Source: Pilaira anomala
Taxonomy: Eukaryota; Mucoromycota; Mucoromycetes; Mucorales; Mucoraceae
Direction: 5' to 3'
DNA length: 64,000 nt
Assembly (NCBI GenBank): GCA_025716855.1
Contig: JAIXMQ010000021.1
Location: 248,001 to 312,000 of the forward strand
Shown: positions 1-10,090 of the stretch, piece by piece
How positions within the stretch are numbered: the first letter of the stretch is position 1
How the letters are laid out: the number at the start of each line of letters is the position of its first letter
The notes under the pieces: generated by a model
The model's database searches: none
What the model was told of the DNA's origin: nothing
The model's input: only the letters and a program-made list of their open reading frames with translations
Made by a program: the position numbers and the translations under genes

Positions 1-691
1 CAGTTAATCCTTCTTCAATTTGTACTTCAAATTCAGAGGGTACAAATGGATTAACTTCAATATCCAAAAAACGCGGTAATTTGGCTAAATAATACTATAC
101 AGAAACACATAAATATCCATCACCGCTACCCTTTCTCTTTCTTTCTTTCTTTTTCTTTTTTTTTACCTTGCCGTTATCACTATAAGGTACAGGTAATTGT
201 GGCATTTCAAGTGAAACTTCTACGCGTTGTTTTTTATTTAACTGGTCTTCATATTCATCATACTCCTCTCTTTCTTCCTCTTCTTCTTCATATCGAGCAG
301 GACTTCTTCTATTACTACTTTCTTCGTCTTCTGAAGAATCAATACGACTAAAGGTAAAAAAAGATGAATACAATAAATATATATATATACACATGGAAAC
401 AAAAACAAACCTTCTTTGCTTTAAAGTTTGTCGTTTATCTGTTTCTTCTTCTGAATCGGATTCATCGTCACTTCCAAATAAGTTATCGAGATCGTTTGTT
501 TTATTGTTAGATGCTGTAGCTGTTGGTGAGGGTGAAGAAGAAGTCGCGGTAGGAGCTGCTGCTGGTGAACCTTGTTCTTCTGTTGACGATTGAGAACGTC
601 CATCATCAATATCTGAGGCTTCATCTTCTGACCCAAAAAGGTCTCCAAAATCGTGATCTGAAGCGCTTTCGTTATCGTCTCCGTATGACAT
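1..691 (-). CDS. LEO1: Leo1, subunit of the PAF1 transcription elongation complex (C-terminal part outside window)
   Basis: Leo1 belongs to the nuclear PAF1 complex, which travels with RNA polymerase II and supports histone modification during elongation. Three exons are visible on the minus strand: 691-411, 347-167 and 94-1 (continuing off the window). The start is the ATG at 691. The first ~95 residues are strongly acidic and Ser-rich (repeated SDDE/SSEDEE runs), typical of Leo1 N-termini. Then comes the start of the conserved Leo1 domain: VEVSLEMPQLPVPYSDNGK, joined across an intron to YYLAKLPRFLDIEVNPFVP. The first intron uses donor GTTTGT, the second GTAAAA. The 3' end is missing only because the window ends. 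It lies 232 bp downstream of the SET gene, on the same strand. Identification rests on the conserved domain and is fairly secure. Confidence 0.85.
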
Positions 692-923
692 ATTGAGTAA
701 GTTTTTAAAAAAAGAGAAGTATTTAAAAAGGAAGAAACTGACAAAGTAAAAGAAAAAAAAAAAACTGCCTTATAACTACTGTAAAAAGCGACGTCACTTA
801 CAGCTTGATGCACCGACTTAAGTGTTCATCCATATAAGGACAAGATAGAATGGGGTAAAAAACAGATAAATAGAGTTGTCGATCTGTCATTTATGTTTTT
901 TATATTTTTTTTTATTTAATATA

Positions 924-1140
924 TTATTTTGAACGAGCAACAGCAGAACCTCGCTTTCCAATTGTGCCTCTACATAATTTACTGCCACAATGACATCTTT
1001 GTTGACTTTCAACAGATCCATTAAAAGTCGAGAAATTATAATCATAAAACAATTCAGTACGAGCCTTAATATCTTTAGAAGCAAATACACCATAATGAGA
1101 TTCTCCTTTCACCGACCTAATAAAATTATATTAAACAACA

Positions 1141-1172
<32 letters not shown>

Positions 1173-2294
1173 GTTGATTCAACACTCTTACCATTTTTCT
1201 ATATGACAGTTTGGATCACAACTATGATTAATAAATCTAGCTTCAGTACCCTTTGAACAAGCATCAATGACTTCACCATTACAATAATCTAAAAAGTAAA
1301 AGTTTTGTTCATTGACATAGGTTGTACACATTCTTTCTTCACATAATTGATGCGAAATAATCTCCCCACGATACTCAATCACTAATTCTCCCTTTTTTAT
1401 ATCTACATTTGTCTTGAGCCCCCAACCTCGATGATCCGTTTGAAAGACTTGTAATCCCTTCTTTTTTTCTTTACGTTGAAATCTTTGGTTAGAACATTGT
1501 TTACCACAAGGACAAGAAGCTGGATCACATTCATAAAATAACATTCTAAAGTAATAGATTGAGTATATACACCTTAAAAAAAAAAGATGTTGTTCCTATA
1601 TAGATTACCTATTGATACAATCTTCTCCACATCCCCACTGTTCCTTTTCTTTCGGTACATCACAATGGCAAACAGCAGGTTCATTTAATTTATAAGGCTT
1701 TCTCTCTACAAAGATATTGGATCGAATACGAGTATAACAAGGCTCTCGATTTTCCACAATCCCTTTAATTAAACCTAAATCTCTTTCTTGTATAATATTC
1801 GGAGGTAACTCAAATTCACGCGTTGTAGATAATAAAAACTCTCCTTGATGAATAGGTAAGCTAAACTTGAATACCGTTGCTTCTGTTGCTTCTTTTGTTT
1901 CAACGCGTGTCTCGTTCGAGTAAAGTCCATGTTGAATAAATTCCTTTTGATTGAAAAGTAAGTTAAGCTTTTTTGGGTTGCGTAAACTGGATATATCGTG
2001 TTCTTTTGCCCATTTTAATCCACATGCATTACAAAGTCTATAAGAAATTTAATAACAACAATAATATTTTTTTAAAAAAAAAAACTTACGTTCGGAAACC
2101 CTGTGGTCCTCGACGCCATAAAGGTGTTTCGGTTGTATGACATTGTGTACAATTTTCAGGTATAATCACAGCAGCAGTAGAAACAGATTGATTAGTAGTA
2201 GGTGATAATGATGGTGTTGGAGGTGAAGATGAGGTTGTAGAAGAAGAAGAAGAAGAAGATGCAAGCTTTTTTGTTTTTGTTTTTGTTTTTGTTT

Positions 2295-2332
<38 letters not shown>

Positions 2333-2967
2333 GGTGGTGGTGATGGTGGTGATGGTAATTTGATCATATTATCTTCCAATTTGATCCTTTTATTTTCTTT
2401 TCCACTATTATTATTCTTTCTCGATTTTTTAGATTTACTATACTTTCTCGTAGGAACGTTATGATAAGCTGGTGGATAGGTAGTTGAGCTATATCCATCA
2501 TTTGGTCTACCTACTGCTTTCCAACGAAGATGACAAGCATTACATAAACTTTTATAATATAGTGAATATACATTCATAAAATATAAATAAAATATTTACC
2601 TTAATGGACCAGCTGGTCCGTATCGCCATCGAGGAGTTTCTAAAGTACCACATCTTTGACACCAGTTACAATCTGGTGTATCGTGTTCCTTGAGTGGCTT
2701 ATGATCTAAATCCTGTTCAATCTTTACAGCCTTTCTCTTCTTCTTTTTATCTAATAAACTTTTATTCTCAATTTCTTGAGGTGGTGGTGAAGGTAAAATA
2801 TTTAAAGTATCTTTTAATATTAAAAACGCGTCTTTCTCATTATTATCGATAAACGTGCCGGTTGGACTTGGTATCGGGTTCGATTCATTACAATCGTCAC
2901 TTATGGGTGTAAGCGATTCGGTTGAAATAATAGGTTCTTCATTATCTAATAACAAAACACTTGTCAT
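924..2967 (-). CDS. Predicted GATA-GATA-AWS-SET-postSET fusion: ASH1-type histone methyltransferase with two GATA zinc fingers
   Basis: Five exons (2967-2600, 2548-2090, 2037-1609, 1545-1192, 1116-924) join in frame to give 600 aa. Two GATA-type fingers come first: C103/C106/C125/C128 and C256/C259/C278/C281, both C-x2-C-x18-C-x2-C with LCNAC. A low-complexity linker (Pro, Thr, TK repeats, poly-Ser) lies between them. A Cys-rich AWS region starts at about residue 399, followed by SET with RFINHSCDPNC at 522-532 and YDYNF, then a post-SET CxCx4C at 578-585. The SET segment resembles ASH1/NSD-type H3K36 methyltransferases (NRMLFYECDP, EKWSVKG, YNFSTFN). I infer a nuclear enzyme brought to GATA sites by its own fingers. 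The alternative is two adjacent genes mis-joined, but frame continuity across all four introns argues against it. Confidence 0.85.
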
Positions 2968-4272
2968 TTTAATCCCCTTTTTTGTCTATTAGGGTAACAG
3001 AAAATGTGTGTGTGTGTGTGGGTATATCTAATCTCTCTCTTTTTTTTCTTTCTTTTTCCTTTTTGCTGTTCAAAAAAAAAAAAAAAAAAAAAAAAAGGAA
3101 TATACTAGATGTATCGTTTTCTTTTCTCAACAGTAGTATCAACTAGATAAAATTCAAATTTGTTTAATAAATTGAAAATCTAATTCATTACCCATCCTAT
3201 CTTTCTCCTTTTTTATTTATTTATGTATTTTTTACACTTGATCAATGCTTACAAAATATATATGATAACTAGAAAAAAAAAAAAAAGAAACAAAGTAAAA
3301 GGAAAAGAGAAAAAAAAAAATAAAAGGGGATAAAAAGCTTTAAGATGAATGTAAGAAACAGCAGTCCATGAAACTTCTCCATGGTTATCAACTTTTATTG
3401 GATAATACGTAATTTCAAAAAAATTCTTTCAATTTCATCTGCGATTTTTGTGTAAAACTAAATAATTTATTTTGGATACTAGGACCTCTCAAAGCAGCCA
3501 TTCAGGGTAAGGCAGGATAGATGAGCAATGAGAGAGTGTATTCTCACGTAAAAAAGCATCAGGTTTGAGTTTATCCTTCTTTACATTTGGAAGGATTTTG
3601 ATATAACAAAATATCTAGTATATGCCTGATGAGTTTGTGAAAAGATGAAATCAAGTATGACATTTTTTTTTCTGTGAGTAAAATACTGTTGTCTTTTAAG
3701 GTCTTTAACGTTTAAATATAACATCTGGAACTACCTCAGTAAAAAAAAAAAAAAAAAAAAAACAACAGTAAAAGTGCCATTGAGAAATATGGCGATAGGT
3801 CTTTACCTTTTAGTTTTATATAACCATTTTGGCGTTGAATGAGAAATCAAACAAATCACCCGAAGTTTTTGAGACTTTTTTCTTGCAACTCTTTACTATT
3901 TGGATTTTTTCTTTTGCAAACAGATACCCGCTGACGACCAGCTCACCCTAACGCGTTTAGGGCCCAGACTTTTTTTCTACCAATCTTCGTAGTACGTAGT
4001 CTGAACGCGTTTAGTTTTTAATAAATCATCAAGCTAGAGCCATCAAACATCTCACCTGTACCTGGATTTCCCAATACGAGAAACGCCATCTCCTATCCAC
4101 TTTTTTTTTCTCTTAAATCACTCAGCTTTTCTTTAAAAAAAGTAAGCTCTTTTAAAACTACCATTGGATTACGCTAGCAAAATTCCTACGCCACGCTTCA
4201 TGTTTACTGACCTTATTCAATAAAGAAAAAGGATGTACTATATAGCCAAAGTTTTTTTTTTTTTTTTTCTTA
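2968..4272. other. Gene-free stretch between the GATA-SET gene and mobile element copy 1
   Basis: No supported gene is present. The first 350 bp, the likely promoter and 5' UTR of the GATA-SET gene, hold a short GT repeat, CT-rich DNA and a run of about 24 A at 3070. The rest is AT-rich. The 10-mer aacgcgttta occurs twice (near 3951 and 4004). Around 4040-4090 the minus strand encodes a short P-loop-like GNPGTGE within an interrupted frame, too little to call a gene. Confidence 0.6.
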
Positions 4273-6247
4273 CAGCGGGTAGAAAAATTCAGCCAATTAA
4301 ATTATCTAAAAAAGCCGAAAAAAGTACAAAAAATCAGCCAGTCCACCCCCTTTGGATTTTTTCAAATTTCATAAATGTAGATTTATCTTGGGATTATAAA
4401 GATTTTAGACGAAAGCTATTGAATAGTTTCTAATATAAAATTTGACGCTCTTTCGAATGATGTAAAAATCATAGTAAAGTAACTATAAAGATGCATGGCT
4501 ATTGTAAGAAAGTCGAATTACAGTTTTTGTTAGAGCAAGTATATTTTATGCATCTAGACATATAATTTTAAATCCATAGATAGATGCGCCATCAAATTCT
4601 GCATCGACTGTTTATCATATTGTTTATTAGAATAACTGATTTAAGATGACTTTAATTTGACAAGAAAAAAATTTTGTCCATGTCTCGATTTTTTTTTTCA
4701 TTTTAGGAGTAAAAAAACGGGGCATCCATAGGGTTTGTAGTGCATCTAGTCTATTTTCATAGGGCGCGTAACGTTTCACTCTGCTTAAAGTCCTATGGAC
4801 ACCCCGTTTGTTTTTTAACCTAAAATAAGCGCGCCTCATATAAACTACGCACACTACTTTAGTATCTACACACACCACATATTTAAGCCCTGGAAAATTT
4901 TCAAGTCAAAGTAAAGTCCTTTGATATTAACTATTTTATTATACAATACTATATCCAGAAAATTCTAAATTTAGATGGGCAGATGATTGTATATAAAGAT
5001 ATATTTTTTTATATGTAAAAAATATACTTTCTCTAACAAAAACTGTTTTCCTTACATGCACTACAAATTGAGAGTGCATGTAGCATGGTCTACATACACC
5101 TCGTTTTTCAGTCCCAGAAATCAAAATTTTGACAAAAAATACCTTCTTGTCAAAGTAAAGTCCCTCTCAATCAGCTATTTCATTAAACAATATGATATAC
5201 AGAAAGTGTAGAATTTGAAGGCGCATCTTTCTATATGATTTGATTTATATTATTGGAAACAAAAAATATACTTGCCTTAACAGAAACTTTATTTCGTTTT
5301 CTGACAATAAACATAAATTATTATTATTACTTAGCTTTGATTTTTACATCATTCGAAAGAGCGTCAAATTTTACATATGTCATTAAAAGGCCAAGCTTTA
5401 AAACCTTTTTAATCTATAGATGTATGGATATTTCTGAATTTTGAAAAAATCCATAGGGGGGGACTAGCAAATTTTTCTAAAAAATGGAATTTTTTTCACA
5501 GCTTAAAAAAAATTAAAAATTAGAAATGCAGATATATCTTTGTATTTAAATGGTTTCAAAGTTTAGCTTTTTATTGATGTCTAAGGTAGAATTTGACGGT
5601 CTTTCGAATGATGTTAGAATGAAAGTAACATAATTAGAAAGTTTAATAGTCATTGCGAGAAAGCACAGCTTCTATTAGGACATGTATATTTTTTATATAC
5701 AAAACAATAAATATAAATGCATAGAAATCTTAGTTTTTAAATTCTACATCTTTGGAATATAATATTGTCTAACAAAATATGTCTGTATCCTGATTTGGGT
5801 TTTTTTCCTGTTTTTGGACCTAAAAATTGAGATTTGGGTCCAAATTTCTTTCATTTCAAATTAAAGTCTTTAATTTCACCTATTCTATTATACAATATAA
5901 TATAAACTCGATGCAGAATTTGAAGGCGCATCTTTCTACTGATTTAGAATTACTATTTTAGATATAAAAAATATACTTGCCCTAACAAAAACTGTACATC
6001 GTTTTTTTATAATATTTATAAATATTTCTAACTATTTTACTTTGATTTTTACATCATTGAAAAGAGCGTAAAATTCTACATATATCGTTAGAAATTCAAA
6101 TTTTAAAACCTTTTCAATACCAAGATAGATCCATATTTCTCATTTTCGAAAAAAATCAAAGGTTGGGACCTGCCGATTTTTGTCTAAAAATGTATTTTTT
6201 TTCACTTTTTTGGATGATTTGATTGGCTGAAAACCTTTTCCCGCTAA
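4273..6247. mobile_element. Non-coding inverted-repeat (fold-back-like) element, copy 1
   Basis: About 2 kb with no credible ORF. The left end (agcgggtagaaaaattcagc, then attaaattatctaaaaaag) matches the reverse complement of the right end (gattggctgaaaaccttttc, then ccgct). The two arms stay recognisably complementary for over 500 bp. Inside, a ~300-400 bp module recurs. It carries aaaaatatacttg..taacaaaaact and gacgctctttcgaatgatg, in the order forward (about 4390-4750), reverse (4965-5060), reverse (5200-5420), forward (5550-5780), reverse (5880-6170). A second copy lies at 24754-29690. Long imperfect terminal repeats and no transposase suggest a non-autonomous fold-back or MITE-like element. 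Exact ends and target duplications were not resolved. Confidence 0.7.
5053..5082. repeat. Perfect 10-bp hairpin inside mobile element copy 1
   Basis: The arms tacatgcact (5053-5062) and agtgcatgta (5073-5082) are perfectly complementary around a 10-nt loop. The same arms are kept in copy 2 at 28511-28540, although the loop differs there by one base. Confidence 0.8.
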
Positions 6248-7131
6248 ACCTATTGTTTTTTTCATTGTACGGTTGCTAATTTGATTTTTGACCAGATTAG
6301 CACTCTCTTCATCTTACATGAATGGTATCGTAATCTAGCTCAAATGATATCAGCAATTATCAAAAAGATGAGAGTCCTTTTTTTTTTTAGATTTTGAACG
6401 ACATGAGCTTATATTACATAAAGTAATTATTTAATAAATTTTATCTTCCACATTGCACTCGCTATTATTGCGCAATCTTTACTGTCACAATGATTGATTA
6501 CCAAGGTCAAGATGTAAATATAAATAAGATTTGTGTATTACTTATTATACTTTTTTTTTTCTAATAAATTTTGATCATTTCTTTAGCAAATCTGCACTAC
6601 TATGAAAAAAAGGACATTTACTTACATGTTAGGAAGTAGTTCGGATTTCGCAATATACTTATTGTGTTTTAACTTCTGCAGTAACTTACATGAAATTGTA
6701 AACAAACGATCTAGAAAAAACATCTATATTTGGTAAAATAAGTAACTTATCACCAATTCTTGGTAAGAAATAACGATACACTGCATCTTGTATCATGAAA
6801 CAAGAAAAAGTAGTTGGTACCTTACATATAATCCAATCTATAATTTTTTTTTTAGCATGACATTGAATTGTTATGTCACTTTTTTCTTTAAGTTAATGCG
6901 TAATTAATCGAAACGGCGTCTTATTTATGCTGCTTTTTGGCGTTTTTTTTTTTTTTTTTTTCATTTTAGAGTAGTACGCATTTTTAACTTTCCGCTAGCT
7001 TAAGCAATTAAGCGCATGTGTTGTGTGTGTGTGTGGGGGGGTATTTGGGATAATTTTATTTTACAAAAAAAAAAAAAAAAATAGAGTGATAAAATATTTA
7101 CAACAAGATAATTATAATAAGTAATAATAAT
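6248..7131. other. AT-rich gene-free stretch after element copy 1
   Basis: No ORF of coding character is seen. It contains T-runs, a short GT repeat followed by a G-run (7021-7040) and the likely 3' region of the following minus-strand gene. Confidence 0.6.
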
Positions 7132-7497
7132 TTAAGAAAAAGCAGATTTAAATCTGGTCATAAAAGTAGTCTTTGGACTATCACAATAAGGTGGCTTCAT
7201 CCAAGGTTTTAATTCTACAGCACCAGCTCCTCTCTTTCTGACTTTATCCGCCAAGTCTGGATGATCTTCTTCTTTATCATGATGTACTTGTGGATCAAAG
7301 ATACATTCAAATGAATCTTCTAATTTATCTTTATTAAAGTAAACGATAGCAGGTGGTTCTTTACTGATTTTAACTGTGAGTGATTTTCTTCGGTTTTCAA
7401 CCTTTTTAGTAGTAGTAGGGGCGGGTTCATGTTGTTTCTTTTGTCTTAAAGGAGCTTCTGTAATAAGTGTTCTTATTTGTCGTAAAAGTACTGTCAT
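7132..7497 (-). CDS. Small uncharacterised basic protein, 121 aa
   Basis: A single open frame from the ATG at 7497 to the stop at 7132. I do not recognise the family. The N-terminus (MTVLLRQIRTLITEAPLRQK) is basic and Ser/Thr-rich without acidic residues until E15, so a mitochondrial presequence is possible. RRKSL (residues 36-40) fits a basophilic kinase site. The middle is acidic (FECIFDPQVHHDKEEDHPDL) and the end Pro/aromatic-rich (LKPWMKPPYCDSP). Base composition is clearly less AT-biased than the flanks, which supports coding. It lies 189 bp downstream of CHS7 on the same strand. Real coding is likely, function unknown. Confidence 0.55.
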   Translation of the reverse strand: MTVLLRQIRTLITEAPLRQKKQHEPAPTTTKKVENRRKSLTVKISKEPPAIVYFNKDKLEDSFECIFDPQVHHDKEEDHPDLADKVRKRGAGAVELKPWMKPPYCDSPKTTFMTRFKSAFS

Positions 7498-7686
7498 TTT
7501 TGTTTTATATATAGATTAAGAAAAATTATCTTTCTTTTTTTTAATATTAAAAAAAAAAAAAAAAAGGGAAAAGAAGAAAAAACTCTCAGTATTTATATTT
7601 GTGTCAAAAAAAAGAAAAAAACAAAAAAGTGCAACTGTAACACAGACGAAAAAAAAAAAATATGAGGGATCTAATGACACACCATT

Positions 7687-8833
7687 TTATTTTCCCACTT
7701 TGATCTCTTCATCTTTTAATAACTCTTGAATCTCCCAAGCTTGATGCTTTGAATCGATTGAAAATTCTAAATCTTCTTTTGTAATCGAATCCCAATACTT
7801 GTAAACCATCATGACAGCTAACAAATTGAACATACTACCAAAGAACAAACCATCCAAGTAATGTTTTACTTGTTCACATAGTCCTACAGAAAAAATAAAC
7901 ATCACGACCAAGCCTGACACAAAAAAGAGTGTTCCAAATGCAATATCACCTAATGGCCACCGGTCATCTAATGTATATGCCACCAAAATAATCTGTGAGA
8001 CCGTATAGATCAAGAACATGAACCCATTCGCAATGAAATAAACGATCCATAATATACTAGGTGATGTATAACTAAATGGTCCAATATTATTAAATGTCGC
8101 CATGGCAATAAATCCAACAATTGAAAATACCACAAGTGAACTAATTCGAATAGACTAGATCAAATAATAATAATTTTTTTTAGTCTGGTGACTTTTTTCA
8201 TTTAAAATATTCTCACACCACACTATTTTATGGTTGTACAAACTAACCCATAAACTGATGGGTGTACCATCTTCTGCGAATTGAAATCCAACAAATCCAT
8301 TCAGCATTAAACACCAAAAACAAGCACTAAGCAATCCAATGTGAGCCGCTGTGAAAAACTTATATATAGATTTTAGTCTGCGTGTTACATACTACACTTT
8401 TTTTTTTTTTTTTTTTTTCCCTTACTGGATATAAAATGGATGCAGTCGGAATGATATTGGTAACCAATAACATTTCTAAAAAGATCGTTGCCAAGTACAA
8501 CTGAAAAAACATGGCAATTTCTTTTCTACCTACTGCTGTATATTTTGTCTTTACATGATAAATCATAATACTTGTCATACAAATTGCTCCAAGGTCCATC
8601 ATTAAAGTTGCTATATATATATTTTAATAATTTTTTTTTTTTTAGTCTTGTACAGTAATTAAAATAACAAGTTTCGTACCAGGTTGAAACACTAAAAGTC
8701 CAGCAAATTCTACGTTACGCGAATAACACATTGGCTCAATCCCATCAAATTTTCCCATTAACGGGCATAGCGTTAAAGCAACTGTTTGACAAATACCATC
8801 AAACTTGAATAACTGGAATTTAAACAATACCAT
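7687..8833 (-). CDS. CHS7: Chitin synthase export chaperone Chs7
   Basis: Chs7 is an ER membrane protein needed for exit of class IV chitin synthase (Chs3 type) to the cell surface. Four exons (8833-8680, 8610-8426, 8358-8248, 8154-7687) give 305 aa. The N-terminus matches the family: FDGICQTVALTLCPLMGKFDGIEPMCYSRNVE with conserved cysteines, followed by several hydrophobic membrane segments. YHVKTKYTAVGRKEI and LNGFVGFQFAEDGTPISLW are family signatures. The C-terminus is short and charged (QAWEIQELLKDEEIKVGK). Length is close to the usual 300-330 aa. The four exons join in frame without internal stops. It is divergently arranged to the stress protein gene at 9240. Confidence 0.9.
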
Positions 8834-9239
8834 TGTATGAAAGGATAAAGGAATTAAATAATCCGCTCTCTTTTTTTTTTATTTTATTTTTAATACTTGA
8901 TTTCAAATCAAACTGGTAATAAAGATTCTATTTTGACATATGTTTTTTTTTATAACAATGGAGTTTCAATAAACCGGATCTTTTTTTTTTTTGTGGGAGG
9001 ATTTTATGTCCATTTACAATCAGCTCATTATAACTCTTTTTTTTTCTCGGTAAAAAGTTGTTTGTTTCAGAAATCATGTGCAAAAAAAAAAAAACGTATA
9101 CAGCCAGTATGAAACTCCACACTTTTTCTTGTACCCAGTTTGCATGAAAAAAAAGTTGTCTATAAAAACTCCTGCGCCAAAAATTTCTATTTTTTTATTT
9201 TCTTTATTCTAACTACTACTACTACTAAAAAAAAAAAAA
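8834..9239. other. Divergent promoter region between CHS7 and the universal stress protein gene
   Basis: AT-rich, with several T-runs, an A-run just before the start codon at 9240, and four ACT repeats near 9211-9228. No separate gene is seen; a TATA-like box lies at 9161. Confidence 0.5.
9161..9167 (+). promoter_or_regulatory. Candidate TATA box of the universal stress protein gene
   Basis: TATAAAA at 9161-9167 is followed by a rare GC-containing stretch (ctcctgcgcc), 73 bp before the ATG at 9240. Position and sequence fit a core promoter; not otherwise supported. Confidence 0.4.
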
Positions 9240-9770
9240 ATGCCTCCTATTTCTATTACAGAAAAACGTCGTGTCGCTCTCGCTTACGATGGAAGTGAAG
9301 ATGCTAACAAATTATTTGACTGGTCCGTCAAGAACATCTTCCGTCCAGAAACAGATCATATTATCTTATTGTCTGCTGTCCAAAGAACCGAAAAGAGTCC
9401 TACCGCCTTGTTCAAAAAGGAAGAAAAGCCAAAAGAAGGTGATTTACCCATGTTGTCTACTACTGTCACTAAAGTAAATGAAGCCATCAAGGAAGTAGAG
9501 AATCATCCTCATGGTTTAACTGCACGTCAACGTCTTGAAGACATGTCGGCCAAGTTGCGTGAATACAATGTCTCTAGTGAAGAACATATCCTTTGGGGTG
9601 ATGCAAAGACTCTTTTACCTCGTTATACTCAATCTCATAATGTTGATTTATTAATCGTTGGTTCTCGTGGTTTAGGCGCTGTTAAGAGTGTCTTCTTAGG
9701 ATCTGTGTCAGATACTTGTCTTAAAGAATGCCCTTGTCCTGTCTTAGTTGTACGTAATACCACAATCTAA
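9240..9770 (+). CDS. Universal stress protein (UspA family), 176 aa, intronless
   Basis: A cytosolic nucleotide-binding fold of the UspA/adenine nucleotide alpha hydrolase superfamily. Residues 10-20 hold the first strand (RRVALAYDGSE). The C-terminal GSRGLGAVKSVFLGS has the exact ATP-binding spacing G-x2-G-x9-G-S, followed by CPCPVLVV, the typical last strand. A charged insert (KKEEKPKEGDLP) separates the first strand from the helices, as in fungal members. The ATG follows an A-run. The frame has no introns, unlike most neighbours, and uses many C-ending codons, suggesting high expression. The family is clear; its cellular role in this fungus is not. Confidence 0.9.
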   Translation: MPPISITEKRRVALAYDGSEDANKLFDWSVKNIFRPETDHIILLSAVQRTEKSPTALFKKEEKPKEGDLPMLSTTVTKVNEAIKEVENHPHGLTARQRLEDMSAKLREYNVSSEEHILWGDAKTLLPRYTQSHNVDLLIVGSRGLGAVKSVFLGSVSDTCLKECPCPVLVVRNTTI

Positions 9771-10090
9771 AACAAACAAACAAACAAAACAAAAAAAAAA
9801 AAAAAAAAAAAAAAAAGCAAAACAAAAATTTGATTCCTTTTTACTTTCCCTTTATATTTTACTACTCTCTATGTTTCTAATTTGTGTTTTATTTACACAA
9901 CAATAATAATAAAAAAATACGCTAATTTTTTGTACTTTTGATTTGTCTGTGTATCCTTTGTGAAAAAAGTTTATAAAAGTAGAAGAAGATCATTTCTTGG
10001 AAGTGTATATACTATAAAGAGTTAAATCACCTACTAGATTTATCAAACTTTTATTATCAAGTAATACTTTATTGTAATATAAATATAATT
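9771..10090. other. Convergent 3' regions of the stress protein gene and MRS2
   Basis: Contains CAAA repeats and a ~29-nt A-run directly after the stop of the stress protein gene, then AT-rich DNA. No gene seen. Confidence 0.5.

Noticed and set aside
4040..4095. P-loop-like GNPGTGE on the minus strand, resembling effector or NTPase genes
   Set aside because: Only ~20 residues in an interrupted frame, with no further domain around it.
4939..5124. Open minus-strand frame shared by both element copies (also 28397-28684)
   Set aside because: It contains the conserved hairpin and AT-rich module DNA, shows no coding composition, and is explained by the copies being near-identical.
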